DNA of 64,000 bases from Psilocybe azurescens (taxonomy: Eukaryota; Basidiomycota; Agaricomycetes; Agaricales; Agrocybaceae): the NCBI GenBank assembly GCA_023853785.1, contig JAJIRX010000667.1, positions 372,001 through 436,000 of the forward strand, given 5' to 3'. Below the pieces are notes generated by a model. The model was not told the origin of the DNA, did not search any database, and was given only the letters and a program-made list of their open reading frames with translations. The translations under genes and the position numbers were made by a program. Below, one piece after another: positions 47,068 to 59,400 of this stretch. Positions within the stretch are counted from its first letter, which is position 1, and every line of letters starts with the position of its first letter.

Positions 47068-48800
47068 TCAAATATGATCAAGGTGTTGGCGATGGTTTGT
47101 ATATACCGCACGCTGACGAGGGACGTTATGAGGAACCGTAAGATTGTGTGAGTAAATGTGCTCTCCTGCGATGGAAGTTGTCTCTTGCAAGTCTTCGCTT
47201 TTACATTCAATGGGGGTTTTTGTACCCTCTGAGGATGTCAATAGCGAGGTACTTCCGCAGTCCTGGTGCGATTTGTTTTCCATATTGTCGTGTATGGGTG
47301 CCAGGTCACCTGCCTGTGACCTTTGGCGACGTTCCAAGGCAGTGACAATGGACCACGCTGGAGCTAGTCTGTAAGCAATTCATAAATGTCAGGGAAGGCT
47401 GCACAGCAAGGTAAATTGACGTATGCTCACGCGACAAGGATCGCGGCAATCTGACTGTAAAAACAAAGTAAGGTAAGAAACTGCACGGATCTTGACAGGA
47501 ACAGGTACAGGCTTACCCGAATGACCAGTCAGAGTTTTCGTCATGAACACAGTTTTTAGCGACTTGCATCTCGGAAGACACCAAGAATAGAACGGAAATC
47601 AAAAAGCCATAACGTTGGCGGAAACTACCATGATCCGGCCTTTATCCAGCCGCAACTTGTCGCGCCACGTCAGGGGCAAGTCGAGGGGAGAGGTTGATCG
47701 GGACAGGACAGGGTGCACTGAAGGGCAACTGCTATAGACTAGAAGAATTCCCCATATCAGAGTAATGGCTAGATTGAAGAGAAGCCAAATAGGCCAGACG
47801 ATGTACAAGTCGTGGTTGATACTACCTACGAAGAAAGGTTTTCCGAACAGCACTACGATGGTGCTTGGTATGCAGGCTTTTTGGTAGTATTCAGAATCGG
47901 TAAATAGCATGATTGTCCATGCCCATTGTAATGCGACCTGAGGAAAGGCAGAGGTTTTTAGCATGTGTTTAATAGACCATGAGGGTGGCACATACCTGGG
48001 TAAGTAAAGCTAAAGACAACACGAGACGCTGTCGATGCACCCTTTGTTTCGGTAGTAAATTTGTTAGGGGTTCGGCATCAGCTATCAGAGTTTGCCCTTC
48101 TTCTCCATAAATAGTGAGCACAAACGCTGGGTCGTCTCCAGACTGAGCACATAAATCGCGTTGTTCGTTTTCTTCAGAAGTATTTTGTCTCCACACGGTG
48201 CACATGGGTGCAACAGCCAAGGAGACGATAGATGAGAAGGTTGCAAAGTTCAGAACGAGAGTGGCATGATATACTGATAGTTGTTTATTTCGTTTTTGAA
48301 TCAGTGCAGGTATGGTGACGGACGCCGTCAGGATAGCTGCTGTCCATGCTGAAAAAGAAGTAGCGTCAACAATGAAGCACCTGAGATGCTCCCAAACTGC
48401 ATACATACATCCTTGAGTCGATTCCTCAGGGGAAGTTGTCACGAGAATGGCTTGTTCAAACTCAGTGCAAGACAGAAGGTTATAGCTCAATGCCAACTCA
48501 CCTTGCAAGATACTTGACAACCAAAACGCTGTTCGAACGCCAACCCCTGTAGTAGATAGAATTCAACTCGCTGCAAGTTCCACAAAAATTGGAGGCGCAC
48601 CCGCGAGGTCTGCATTGGGACAAATCCCGTGGCACTGTTGAGCGGTATCCGCTGCACAATATAGAATCCAGAGAAAGGAATTTGAAAGGAGGGTTGAATC
48701 GTCAACCTTCACATCGAAGGAATGAGAAAAGCTTTGCGTTAGCTGCTCTCCGAGAGTTTCGTTGGTTGAAACTGGAAATGAAAAAGAGTTGCACGCCATG
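47068..48800 (-). CDS. Multi-pass membrane protein of a basidiomycete family of unknown function
   Basis: Start ATG at 48800 (MACNSFSFPVSTN). Exons join as CAADTAQQCHGICPNADLAG, GVGVRTAFWLSSILQ (first helix), then FSAWTAAILTASVTIPALIQ, ATLVLNFATFSSIVSLAVAP, RLVLSLALLTQ, VALQWAWTIMLFTDSEYY, IVWPIWLLFNLAITLIWGIL, VVSANVMAFLISVLFLVSSE (after frame correction) and MQVAKNCVHDENSDWSFGQI, about seven hydrophobic segments. A hydrophilic tail of about 100 residues follows. The opening CPNADLAG-VGVR block recurs in hypothetical membrane proteins of mushroom-forming fungi; no function is known to me. One A is missing from AAAAA at 47601-47605; with it restored the reading frame continues through the last helix instead of stopping at the Phe-stop. 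About 480 residues. Confidence 0.7.
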
Positions 48801-49579
48801 GGTAATTTCAATACGTGTTAAGTGTTTTTTTGCAGTTTTAAAGGCAACTTGTCAAGATGAGTGACTCAGAGCGGGTTTTTGACGATTATGCCAAAACGAT
48901 AGTTCCTTCAGCGCCTCTTATCTTCCATACTAATGTACCCAGGCTGTCCTTGTCGAGTCGGAATCCCACTGACGTTGCCGGCTGTGTACTTGATGTTTCC
49001 GTTAGTTGTGACATTTAATGTAGAGAAGATAAATATAGAGGCTCTGACAAGAATCAGTAGGTCTGAGTATGTAGGTTAAAATACGGTTGAATACATGCAC
49101 GATTTCCCCTGCCGGGCTCGAGCACCTAGCATTTAAATAGTAGTTCACATGATCGCGAACAACAGGCGTCATTTTCTCAGGCATCACTGCATCACTCAAG
49201 CACAACTGTTTTCACTTGGTTTTCACTTGTCGCGGAAAAGAACCCTGGCTATACATAGAGGGCCATAACTCTATGGAATACTCAGGCCAAAGTCGCGAAG
49301 ATTTACTGAATCGCGTTTAAACGATCACTTAAGTACTCTACACAGATTATAGTACTATACTCTTTTAGGTCGCCCAGAATTCCAAATTCCCATGTTCAGC
49401 TATTTGTCTTCACAGGATGCACCTAGACTTATCCCGACTTACCCAGACACCCTATTGGCACCTGAATGTGATTTCTGTTTCGTGGCTAAAGGAGTCTATT
49501 TTGAATCTTGATCTTTAGTTCGCTTCCCCACACCAACCTGACCCCGCATATATACCAGGAGTTCTCAAGGTTATCCATT
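48801..49579. other. Divergent intergenic region
   Basis: About 780 bp between the starts of the membrane-protein gene (minus) and the GMC oxidoreductase gene (plus). It should contain both promoters. No gene or repeat recognised. Confidence 0.5.
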
Positions 49580-52347
49580 ATGAATGTGTCGTTCCCCACT
49601 CGAAGCATCGTTCTTGCGGGAGCAGCGCTCATCCTTTTGAAGCAAGCACACGCCGGAAAATTTGGAACTCAAGCGAATAAAGTCGTCCTAGTATCATCTC
49701 TTGCCATGGGTCTTCTCCTTCGTCAGCTTTTCGCTGGAACCAACAAGAAGTTAATCACCAATCCAACTAAAGTCGCAGGGAAGGATGCCGAAGAATACGA
49801 TTTTATCATTGTCGGAGGAGGTGTGTAAACAAAAACGTATATGTATTTACAGCTTTCGTTATAATAGGGCGCCTTTTGTAGGCACGGCGGGGTGCGTCCT
49901 CGCTGCGCGGCTTTCAGAGGATCCTTCGGTGAAGGTTCTACTCTTGGAATCGGGAGTCAGGTATGTCGTAAGCCGCGAATGGATGAATTACCACTCAATC
50001 ATATACTTTAGTGGAAAGAGCCTAATCCTGACCCGTATCCCTGTCGGGTTCTCCATGTTATTTAACACGAAGAATGTCTACAATCTATATACCGAACCTC
50101 AGTCAGGAGCTAAAGGCAAGAAAAAATATTGGCCTAGGGGTATGCATCAGTGCTTTTATATATTTGCTTGTTGCTGAATTAGAGTAACATGAATAGGCAA
50201 AATGTTGGGCGGATGTGAGTCGTACGCGACATTCTCTCATTGATTCTGATGTCGTGTAGGCTCTTCTATCAACGCTCAGATGTACGTTGAATCCCATGTT
50301 AGCATCAATGTGCATCTGATATTTTGACACAGGGCGCAATACGGTTCGCCTGGCGATTTTGATCAGTGGGGCAATATCATCGAAGACGAAGCCTGGTCTT
50401 GGAAGAACTTCAGTAGGTGAGTATTATGAGCTTTTCTCAGAATTTGTCTCATAGTTCATATAGTTACTTCAAGAAATTCGAAAAATATGTCGATGATCCC
50501 GAATATCCAGACGTTACCAGTAGTGTCAAGGGGACAAATGGACCAGTACGCGTAGGATACTTTAGCTCGGTCTCACAGGGCTCCAAAGACTTTATCACAG
50601 CCTGTACCAAAATCGGAATCCCTTATAATCGGGATTTCCAATACCACAGAGGGGACAAGAGGTGTGAATAGGGTATGTGAACTGACTCCTTATCTTAATT
50701 GTTCTCTAAACCTTCTTTCAAGATCAGTAGGTGGATAATGGAGCATATGAAAATACGGAGACTTATTTTAATGAATAGTGACATACATCGATGAAACACG
50801 CACACGTGTCTCTTCTGAGTCCGCATATCTGACAGACGACGTTTTGGCGAGGCCCAATTTGAAAGTGGTCCTTCATGCCTCTGTCACAAAGATCATAACA
50901 GAGAAAGTCGGCGAAGACATCAAAGCCACGGCTGTCGAGTTCGCCAAAAACAGGGACGCTCGTCGTTACACAGTGCGCTCGAGGCGAGATATCATCGTAG
51001 CGTGAGTGACATCACATGTGTATATCCTGATATCTTTTGAAGATGCAAATGGCGTTTGCTTATATAGTGCTGGAGCTGTCCATTCACCCCAAGTACACGT
51101 CTTTCAAGTTATTCATACTTTCAGTCATACTAATCGCGATTATTTTCCTGCATAGATTCTCATGCTATCAGGAATCGGTCCAGCGGGGCATCTGGAAAAG
51201 GTCAAGGTCTCAATAGTTCACAACCTTCCTGGTGTCGGCTCGAACCTTATCGACCATCCGGTCGTCGATGTCTACTTCAAAAACAAAGCCAACAATTCGC
51301 CAAAACACGTAAAACCGAATGGCATCCTCGAAGTTTTCAAACTGCTGGGCTCTACGTTCCAGTACCTGACATCACAAAGGGGCCCTTTGGCGACGAACGT
51401 AGGTTTGTTTACTTCGATCTTGGCTACATCTACTGACAATATTTTTCAGTTCGGAGAATCGGCAGCTTTCTGCCGTAGTGACGACCCGGAGCTGTTCCCT
51501 GAGAGTGATTATCCACCGAAACTCGCAGATAGCACCTCTCACGCAGAATCGCCTGATTTGGAGATTTTCACCACTCCGTTTGCATACAAGGTTCGATATA
51601 TGCATCCTATTTATCGATTATAATGGAGATACTCACAAGCTGGTTAGAACCATGGGGCGTTTATGTTCCCAATGCATACCTTCGCCCTACACGTTTGTTT
51701 GCTGCGGTAGGCTATTTTGATACATGCGATATTGAAAGTCAGAAGTCTTACGGATTGTCTAGACCCATGAGCAGAGGCACTTTGCGATTAAAGTCAGCAG
51801 ACCCATTCGAAGACCCGGTTATGGATCCCCAGTACGTTATATCCTGAAAATCATATCATGTAATGACATACAACGTTTGTCCCCAGATATCTGAGCGCGC
51901 AGGAAGATGTTGAAAGATTAAAGCGCGGTCTCAAGCTCATACTCAAGATCAGCAAACAGGAACCCCTCAAAGCCAGATTGGACCTCAACGACCCCAGTCC
52001 TCTTCTCGACAGCAAAATGGACGAAAAGACTGATGAGGAACTTGAGGAAATTGTGCGAGAGCGCGTCGAGACCTTGTACCACCCGGCGAGCACCTGCCGA
52101 ATGGCTCCTCTCAAGGACGGCGGCGTCGTTGACTCAAGTCTGCGGGTTTATGGGATAAAAGGATTGAGAGTGTGCGATGCGTCTATTTTCCCTGAAATTG
52201 TTTCCGGGCATACGGTACGTAATCTTTGTGCCCAATTTGTGATAATGATGTGTTAATGGATGATACATGTAGGCTGGTGCTGTACTTGCTAGCGCCGAAC
52301 ACCTCTCTGATATCATTAAAGCTGAGATCCAGGCGTCAAAGGCCTAA
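49580..52347 (+). CDS. GMC-family FAD oxidoreductase (choline dehydrogenase / aryl-alcohol oxidase-like)
   Basis: FAD-dependent alcohol or aldehyde oxidoreductase of the glucose-methanol-choline family. The N-terminus has two hydrophobic segments ([18 protein letters not shown] and [17 protein letters not shown]), suggesting a membrane anchor rather than a secreted form. The FAD dinucleotide fold is YDFIIVGGG + [20 protein letters not shown] with the acidic LLLES end. Other blocks: [51 protein letters not shown] (GMC signature 2) and [12 protein letters not shown]. The catalytic region reads [20 protein letters not shown] and VSGHTAGAVLA, with the two His in the expected places. About 600 residues and a dozen or more short introns. 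One extra C in CC at 50638-50639 must be ignored to read [14 protein letters not shown], and the next splice also needs one more G near 50670. The substrate is not evident. Confidence 0.88.
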
Positions 52348-52552
52348 ATCCATCGAAATCCCTTTTTGTATTTTCCGTCAAAAGTCCGCGGCATAGTGTT
52401 GTTGAAGAATGTAGCAGTGACCAGACTAATATATAGTCCCTTTTCTCCCATCTTTTCAGGCCCAAGACTGAAATTGGCGCGAGTTAATTAAGAAACTCTT
52501 CAGAAGAAAGAAAAAATTCTGCTCAAATCCAGCAATTACCCAGCCCTCAAGT

Positions 52553-53900
52553 TCATGGTTTATCGCGACCTATGTATTCTTTTTTCCCAAGTCCAGCAAA
52601 TGAGTTTACGCTGGGCAACGCTAGCATCAAGGCAATCCTGCATTTATATGGCACAGAGCGTAGTCCGGGTTTTATATTCAGCACCTTGAGACGCCAGTTT
52701 GAGAAATCGCAACGTGATATTTCACGCTGGAACTAGAGGGTTTACGTTCTTTAATCAAGGAGTTACTGCTTTAAGAACGATAACTTACAGGAGTGTCGTA
52801 TAAATGTCGGTTGACGTTAATATGACCGTCTGGGCTCAGATATAGGAAGTGTAGAGTCCGGAGATCTGGCAAATTCCGAGACGTATAATGACAATTCTTT
52901 GAGCCGTAGATGTCCTCTGAATGGTTCGGCGAGTCTTTAGACGTTCAAGTTCTCAAGCGACTTGTTGAACCTCGATGGCCAAAGAGATTAAGGTGGTAGT
53001 GAAATTGTGGATATAGCATATTAAAGCGCCTTTGCGAGTAAGTGGGAAATTATATAGGTTTATGCGAAGGTGCCTTAGTTCTGGAAGAGAAACAGAGAAG
53101 CAATCTTGGGAGCAGAAGACACTGGCAGGCGGAAGATTGTTGGAATGGGACACAAGACCAATAGAAAGATTAATCAAGTGTTCGTATTGGGTTTACAAGA
53201 AACGGTGGAGACCTTTTAGATCATATGGCCATCCCTGGAGAAGACTTGCTTGATATTAAAACGAGCCAAGCGGGGGAAGTGCTCCATACTGAGTAGGCAC
53301 GGACGCTGACTGGACCTTAAACCATATTTTTGAGCGACGAGGAAGGAAAGGACGCTGTTAGGGAGGGTGTGACCGTCAGAGGTCGTGTAATCGGCGGGGC
53401 AGATATGAATCGATAGTGTTTCGAGGTTGACCAAGGTTTCTCCGAGGATGGGAAGTGGAAACCGTGCCAAACCTTCCAAAAGGACCCTCAAATCTAGTGA
53501 CCTCAAGCTGGACCCCAAAGCTTTCCATCCAGGCCAAAGAGGTGGGAATGATATCACCTGAAACGCACGATGTTCCACAGGCATCAGTATCTCCACCACC
53601 AAGGATGTCAAGCTGGTCATGTTGCGCATGGTCTTCTCCAGATTACTCTTTGCCATATATTAGGGGCTGTGTCATGTTTGACTCTAATTTTACGAGCCCA
53701 GTGTCAGCAGGCAGAGGCGTGCCAATGCCATTAGACCCACCGATCACATTGTGCAGACCGAAGTACATGTATGCCTTCTTGCGTTCATGCTTTTTCTTTT
53801 TGGCTTGGATTCTGCTAGCATTCTGCAGAGGTCGCCAGGCTTCAGTGTGAACGCGCGCACTCGTGCTGCCAGGCTGGGATCTCTGTACGATATACCACAT
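52553..53900 (-). CDS. F-box/LRR-like protein of a mushroom-specific family
   Basis: The minus strand carries leucine-rich segments in a consistent order: MTSLTSLVVEILMPVEHRAF, GSSLRSLDLRVLLEG, GETLVNLETLSIHICPADY, FPRLARFNIKQVF, LPELRHLRINLYNFPLTRKG, FTTTLISLAIEV, LPDLRTLHFLYLSPDGHINV and FSNWRLKVLNIKPGLRSVPY, and ends ALPSVNSFAGLG...RDKP-stop at 52553-52555. The order and spacing match the large family of F-box-associated leucine-rich hypothetical proteins in Agaricomycetes. I cannot see the F-box or a firm start; the segment at 53643-53900 (KKKKHERKKAYMYFGLHN) is in another frame. Several frame changes occur between segments, so introns, sequence errors or pseudogene decay are all possible. 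Confidence 0.5.
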
Positions 53901-54405
53901 TTAATCTTCACACACTAGACTCGCTTCGAAAGACAAGCAGGAGAGCCTTTGAGCACTTACATTAGTCAAGTCAAGCTCCAGTCGGTGTCTGTATTGGAAA
54001 ATTCTCCTACGAAGCCCTTTTTGTAGCGTTCATCCAATGTGACGTTCAAGTTTAGAAGGCTACGATTAACTAGGTACAGCCTCTGGACTTATTCTGAGGT
54101 GATATATTGGGTTAAATGCATCTGCATTTCATAAGAAATGTCTGGGATGGTCTGGGGAAGATGGTGGCCTCCACGAGTAATCCATCAGGCGTTCAACAAA
54201 GAAACGCGGGGTGATAGATAGCATCTAATCACCGGACCGAGATATCTGCCATCAATTCTATTTTTAGCCTCTCCCCTCTGGAGCGTGCACGATTTGCAGA
54301 TTCAAGTAACTGAGCGCTAAGGAAAAATGACAACGAGAGTAGAAGTAAGAAGCCCATAGAGCATAGAATCGTCAAGTATATATATTCTAGCTTCAAGACC
54401 ATTGA
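53901..54405. other. Intergenic stretch
   Basis: About 500 bp upstream of the F-box/LRR-like gene, which may contain its missing 5' exons, and downstream of the small glycine-rich gene. Nothing else recognised. Confidence 0.4.
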
Positions 54406-54891
54406 TTATTCTCCAAGAAGCGCCACTTTTCCCAACTTTCCAATGCCTTTCAGTAGTGAACCCACCCCGGTCAATATCTCGCCAGTTGCACGTCCCACAC
54501 CCGTCACTATCTCTCCAGCTGCATAGATTCCCAACCCAGCTAATGCTAATGGAGCCACAATAACCTTTAGGAGTCCTTTCCCTATTTCCTCCAAGGCATT
54601 CTCCCTTTCTTTCCCAGATGATTTGACGAACTCGTCAGCTTGACGTCGCCACTCTCGTCCGACGGATGGGTCGGGATGGAGGTCGGCCGCTTCTTTAAGA
54701 GTGGACGCTAGATTCTCAGCGGAGTCAGATACTTTTGCTCGATAATTCGGATTGTTGGGAAAGGACGCTGCTTGTGCGCATGCATCCCTGTATAAGACCA
54801 TCTGATGCTGGAGGGTATAGGTGATGGTTTTGAATTTCGGGTCGGAATTTGGTTGGTTATTGCCAGACGACCCTGGAGGAGATGAGGCCAT
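54406..54891 (-). CDS. Small protein with a glycine-zipper-like C-terminal segment
   Basis: Single-exon gene of 161 residues, starting MASSPPGSSGNNQPNSD. The first 35 residues are Ser/Asn/Pro-rich. The middle (about 35-105) is charged and probably helical (SAENLASTLKEAADLHPD, REWRRQADEFVKSSGKEREN). From about residue 108 it turns hydrophobic and glycine-spaced: LKVIVAPLALAGLGIYAAGE, then GEIVTGVGRA and GEILTGVGSL as two near-identical 11-12 residue units, then LKGIGKLGKVALLGE-stop. Regular GxxxG and GxG spacing resembles glycine-zipper membrane helices. There is no signal peptide. I do not recognise a named family. A complete start, stop and plausible composition argue for a real gene; its function is unknown. 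Confidence 0.65.
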   Translation of the reverse strand: MASSPPGSSGNNQPNSDPKFKTITYTLQHQMVLYRDACAQAASFPNNPNYRAKVSDSAENLASTLKEAADLHPDPSVGREWRRQADEFVKSSGKERENALEEIGKGLLKVIVAPLALAGLGIYAAGEIVTGVGRATGEILTGVGSLLKGIGKLGKVALLGE

Positions 54892-56446
54892 AGTGCTTGT
54901 AGATCTAGGGGTTTCAAAGTGTTACCGTGGCCAGTGCAGAATGAATATTACTGCCACTTACTGTGCCGCCAGACGGTAGTACTGGTAGGAGTGGGTAAAG
55001 GTATCACCCTGTTATCTAAGAGTGATGCACAAAAGAGTCGATGTGACTGAGGCAGAAGAGAGAAGAAGCATGGTTCGTGTCGTCCTCATGCCCCATGGGA
55101 AAGGCTATGTGGCATGGTCAGTCACAGTCGTTTAATTAGACAAAATGTGAATGCGTGAAGCTTTTCATGACTTGCTATGTTGTTCTATACGATTAAAAAT
55201 AGGGGATCGCTCAAGATGCATACCGAACAGGGACTATATCTCCAGAATTTGAAGCAGTTAATATTATTGAAAGACTTGCATACAAAAGTAAATCTTATGC
55301 AATCGTCGTTTTTATTTGATTTCCGCGCGTACGATATTTATAGTTTGAAGTCGAGGTTGTAACTGACAAAACATATGTGTATTCCATAAGCATGGTAAGG
55401 CGAGATGGATGATAATTACGAGTTTTATCATTTGAATCCGAAGGCCGATTGCTCACGATGTCGAGAAATGTTATGCACGAAGGATGAAGAGACAGCTTTG
55501 CATGGAGTCGTGTCTATAAATAGTAAAATATGTTATGTGTGGCGTGCATAGCAGAAAAAGAAGGACACTGTCGTCTGCATTGACTAAACACAATTTACTG
55601 GATGACCTCTGGGTATAATCTGGTGAAAGTACAGCCCTAATTCCTCATATCTTTTATTGTTCCGTATGCGGTAAAGATAAAACACCCAACAGGGCAGTGC
55701 TTGTAGTTAACATCAAAAAACCCAGCCTGACGTGCTTAATGGCTGCTGAGTTAAGATCATTTGAGTCGACATTTTCTAGCAACTGAGTTTGCTAGATCAC
55801 TGAGACGCGGATGAAAAGTCGGTAATCAGGACAGGGGTGGATATGATGGCGGTGGGTGAGCTTACAAAGAGATTAATACTCAGTTGATCAACGCAACACT
55901 GATAAAAGAGCAGCAACGCACAGGATACTAGGATGATCTACAGCATGTACTGATCTAAGCGTAGGATTATCTATGCGTGTCAAGATAATGATGTTGAGAG
56001 TGGTAGCTTTCTGGATTTCCTGAAACAGTTTACTGTTGTGGTCAGTTTGGAACATGGTGTAGGACCCCGGAGGGTCAGTCAAAGTCAGATTCACTATGAT
56101 CGAGAAAGCTCAAACATTTAGGAGCAACAGAGAACGGGGGAGATGAGATAGAATGTACACTGTACGAAAAAGAGACAGTCAGAATGCAAGGGATCAAAAA
56201 GAATTAGGAGATACGAAAGAAATTGCAGGTGACCGGGGTCCGTGCGTTCATAGCATTAGTTGATGCTTGCTGTGAATTCTGTTCTGCCCGTTGTCCACAG
56301 CGACTAAGTACCCGTTCTTCACCTCCTCTGCGACCTGCTCGCATCTACTTTTCTGGTGTCTGGACAACCGAGACCTCTTTTCTTTTCAGTTCTTCTTCTC
56401 TTCTCTTCTCTTCTTTCTTTTCTTCTATACTATATCGTTTCTACCA
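54892..56446. other. Intergenic stretch, 1.55 kb
   Basis: Between the small glycine-zipper gene (minus) and PBP1 (plus), so it should contain both promoters. No open frame with a motif was seen. The last 100 bp before the PBP1 ATG are strongly C/T-rich (TCTTCTCTTCTC-type tracts, about 56380-56430), a common feature of highly expressed fungal promoters. Confidence 0.5.
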
Positions 56447-59400
56447 ATGGCCACTACTGCCCGTCAGACCAAAGGGTCCAGGAAAGGCGCCCCGGAGCCA
56501 GCGAATGCTCGGTGCGTACTGGTATGTATACCAGCAAACTCCCTTCTTATCGTGTCTTGTCTAGCCGTGCGCCAGCATAGGGTCAGGCGCCCGCGCCTCC
56601 CCGACCTTCTCTCCAACGAACGTCCCAGCTCCACGTCCGCAACAACCTGGTCAAAGCTCAGCCCAGCAGTCTCCTGCACCGGCTCCGAGCAACAATGCAC
56701 CTACACTACCGGCCAGCTTTCCTCCTCTAGCTCAAAACCAATCTCAGCCACAGACGACTCAGCCAAGGTCAGATAACACACCTACTTCCCCCCGTGACCG
56801 TGTTCTCCAGTCGCTTTCTGGTTTGACTGTGCGTCTTTCTCTTTTCAAAGTGTTGTCTCTGCTGTCGGCGTGATTGACCTGTTTTGTCTGTTCAAGGGGA
56901 CCACCATTACCCTCGTTACCAAGACTGCCCAGCGCTTCGAGGGCGTCATCACTTCTACTTCAGCCGAAGGCGATACCAATGGCGTTACTCTCAAAGATGT
57001 TAAGGATGTTAGCAATCCAGGAGCACCTCTCAAAGACACACTCTTTATCGCTTCCACCAACATTGACTCGTATACATCTGGTCCAGCTGATGCTAGACCT
57101 ACCAACGGAGATTGTATGTCATTGACCCTGAACCGATCAACCTGTTCGCTTAAACTTTCTATCTAGCGTTCCGTACCGATACGGACATCAGTCAGAAGAA
57201 ACTCCCTACAGGAAGGCTTGAACGCGACCTTCAAGCATGGATACCCACTGGTGATCACAACCACCCAGCCCTCTCAGGCGACGACGACACTTTTGGGCCA
57301 TCGGCCAATGGCACTACCTCCTGGGATCAATTCTCTGCCAATGAGCAGCTCTTCGGTGTCAAAGCTAGCTTTGATGAAGATTTGTATACCACGAAACTCG
57401 ACCGTAGTGCTCCAGACTTCAAGGAGCGCGAGAGGAAGGCACAGAAGATTGCCAACGAAATTATCGGAGTAGGTTATTTTAGGTATCCTCACCTTGAAAC
57501 CTTTCTTAACTTCTGCTGTCAAATTAGGCTACCACCAACAATCCACACGTTGCCGAAGAGCGCGGAATTGTCGACGACAGTGGTATCAACGAGGAAGACA
57601 AGTGCGGTTGTTTATCTCCTTATTTTCTATCAGACTGATGAACATTGTCTGCCATAGGTATGGTGCTGTTGTCAGGGGCCAAAATGCTTACGTTCCACCA
57701 GGCGCTCGTGGTAAAGGCGCAGTCTCGTTTGCCGCCCCGCCTGCCCCTTCCCATACTGAAACCAAGGCAGAGATCCCCAAAGTCTCTGTCAACGGTCCTG
57801 ATGGAACATTCATTGCGAATGCGCAAGCCCCATCTCCACCCTCCTCTAAGGCAGCGTCACCTACACCTCCTGCTGGTGTCGGTGCTCCAAAGGTTAGTTT
57901 ACTGTAATGATGAAAATCAAAAAATCTAAACCTCAAATTATATCATTACCAGCCTCCAGCGGATCCAATTCCCGCTTTCCGCGACTTTGTCAAGGACGAG
58001 AAGCACAGGTTGAACCAGAAGCGTCAGGCGCTCGTCAAGAGCGAGATGGACAAAAGAATGGCCGAGTTGGTCAAGTTCAGTCAAAGCTTCAAGGCACGCA
58101 TCTTGGTTTTACTTTTTTAGATCGTCGCACTCACATATAACTGTCTTTTTTTACTCTTTCCTTCGCACCCATGTTTTTTGGCATATAGCTCAACAAACCT
58201 ATTCCGGACGATCTTGTACCCATCTTGGCCAAAGATGAGGATAGGCAAAAACAAATCAAGGAAAAGGCCAAGGCTGACGCTGCATCCGCCCAAGCACGCG
58301 CCATTGGCCCATCTACACCCGCCACAGCTTCAAGAGGTGTGGCTGTCGCTGGTGCAAAGATCGCCGACAGGAAACAAGTCTCTCAGGCTCTCGCTGGTAA
58401 AGGAGGTGCCGCTGGAGGTACCAACGGAACTGCTATTGGTTCGAACGCATCGGCAGCGACTGCGCAGAAGACCGCATCGGCCGCTAACGCTGTTGCTTCG
58501 GCTTCAAGCTCGGCTACTGCCACACCGGCGCCAGCTAAAAGCGCCGCGTCTTCCACTGGAACCAAGAAGATCAATATGGTCATTCAGAACATTCCGCCGT
58601 TCAAGGGTGGGGCCAAAGCGAAGACCAGCCCACCACCTGGTGCCAATGCAAACGGTACCCCTGCCGTCAATGTCCCAAGTACCCTTACTACTCCTGCATC
58701 CAACGTTAGTGTTCGTGAAAACAAGACCGGACCGTCGCCTTCCCTCAACACGAATATGAACAATAAAGGACCGAACGCCGCCATGTCGCCCGTGTCTCCA
58801 AACACCGCAGCTGCAAGACTGAATGTGAATGCGTCATCGTTCAGACCCAACCCCAAGGCAAATGCCTTCAATCCTGTAATTCTATGTGCTTTTGTGCTGA
58901 CCGATGAGAACTGTCCATGTCTGACATGTGTCTTTTTCTTTCCTTTTGTCGTCCCCCCTCTTCTTTTTTTCTTCTTTTGATTTAGGTAACTGCTCCATCC
59001 AAGAATGGCCCTGGACCAGGATCGAATGGAGCACCCAATTCCAACGCCAGTGGTACCAGCGGTGCTCCTTCTAATTCCAACAAATCCAAGTCGGATTCGG
59101 TGCGTATTCTTTCGCGCTTGTGTTCGTTAGCTGACGCATTTTCCAGGGACCTACAACTCCCAACCCCTTCTTTGGAACTCGGGCCATCAAGAAAAGTACT
59201 CCTGTACATGTCAAGGACGACTTCAATCCCTTCAAGCACAACAAAGTCGCCGACGCTTCGCAAGTTGGTGTGTACCTTTCTTTCCTCTGGCGGCATCATG
59301 CATTTAATATTGCCTTGACCTAAAATTTGCTGATTATTTTCAATGAACAGCGGCTCTATGGCCATACAGCGGTAAACGTTATATGCAGATGTTCCCTGCA

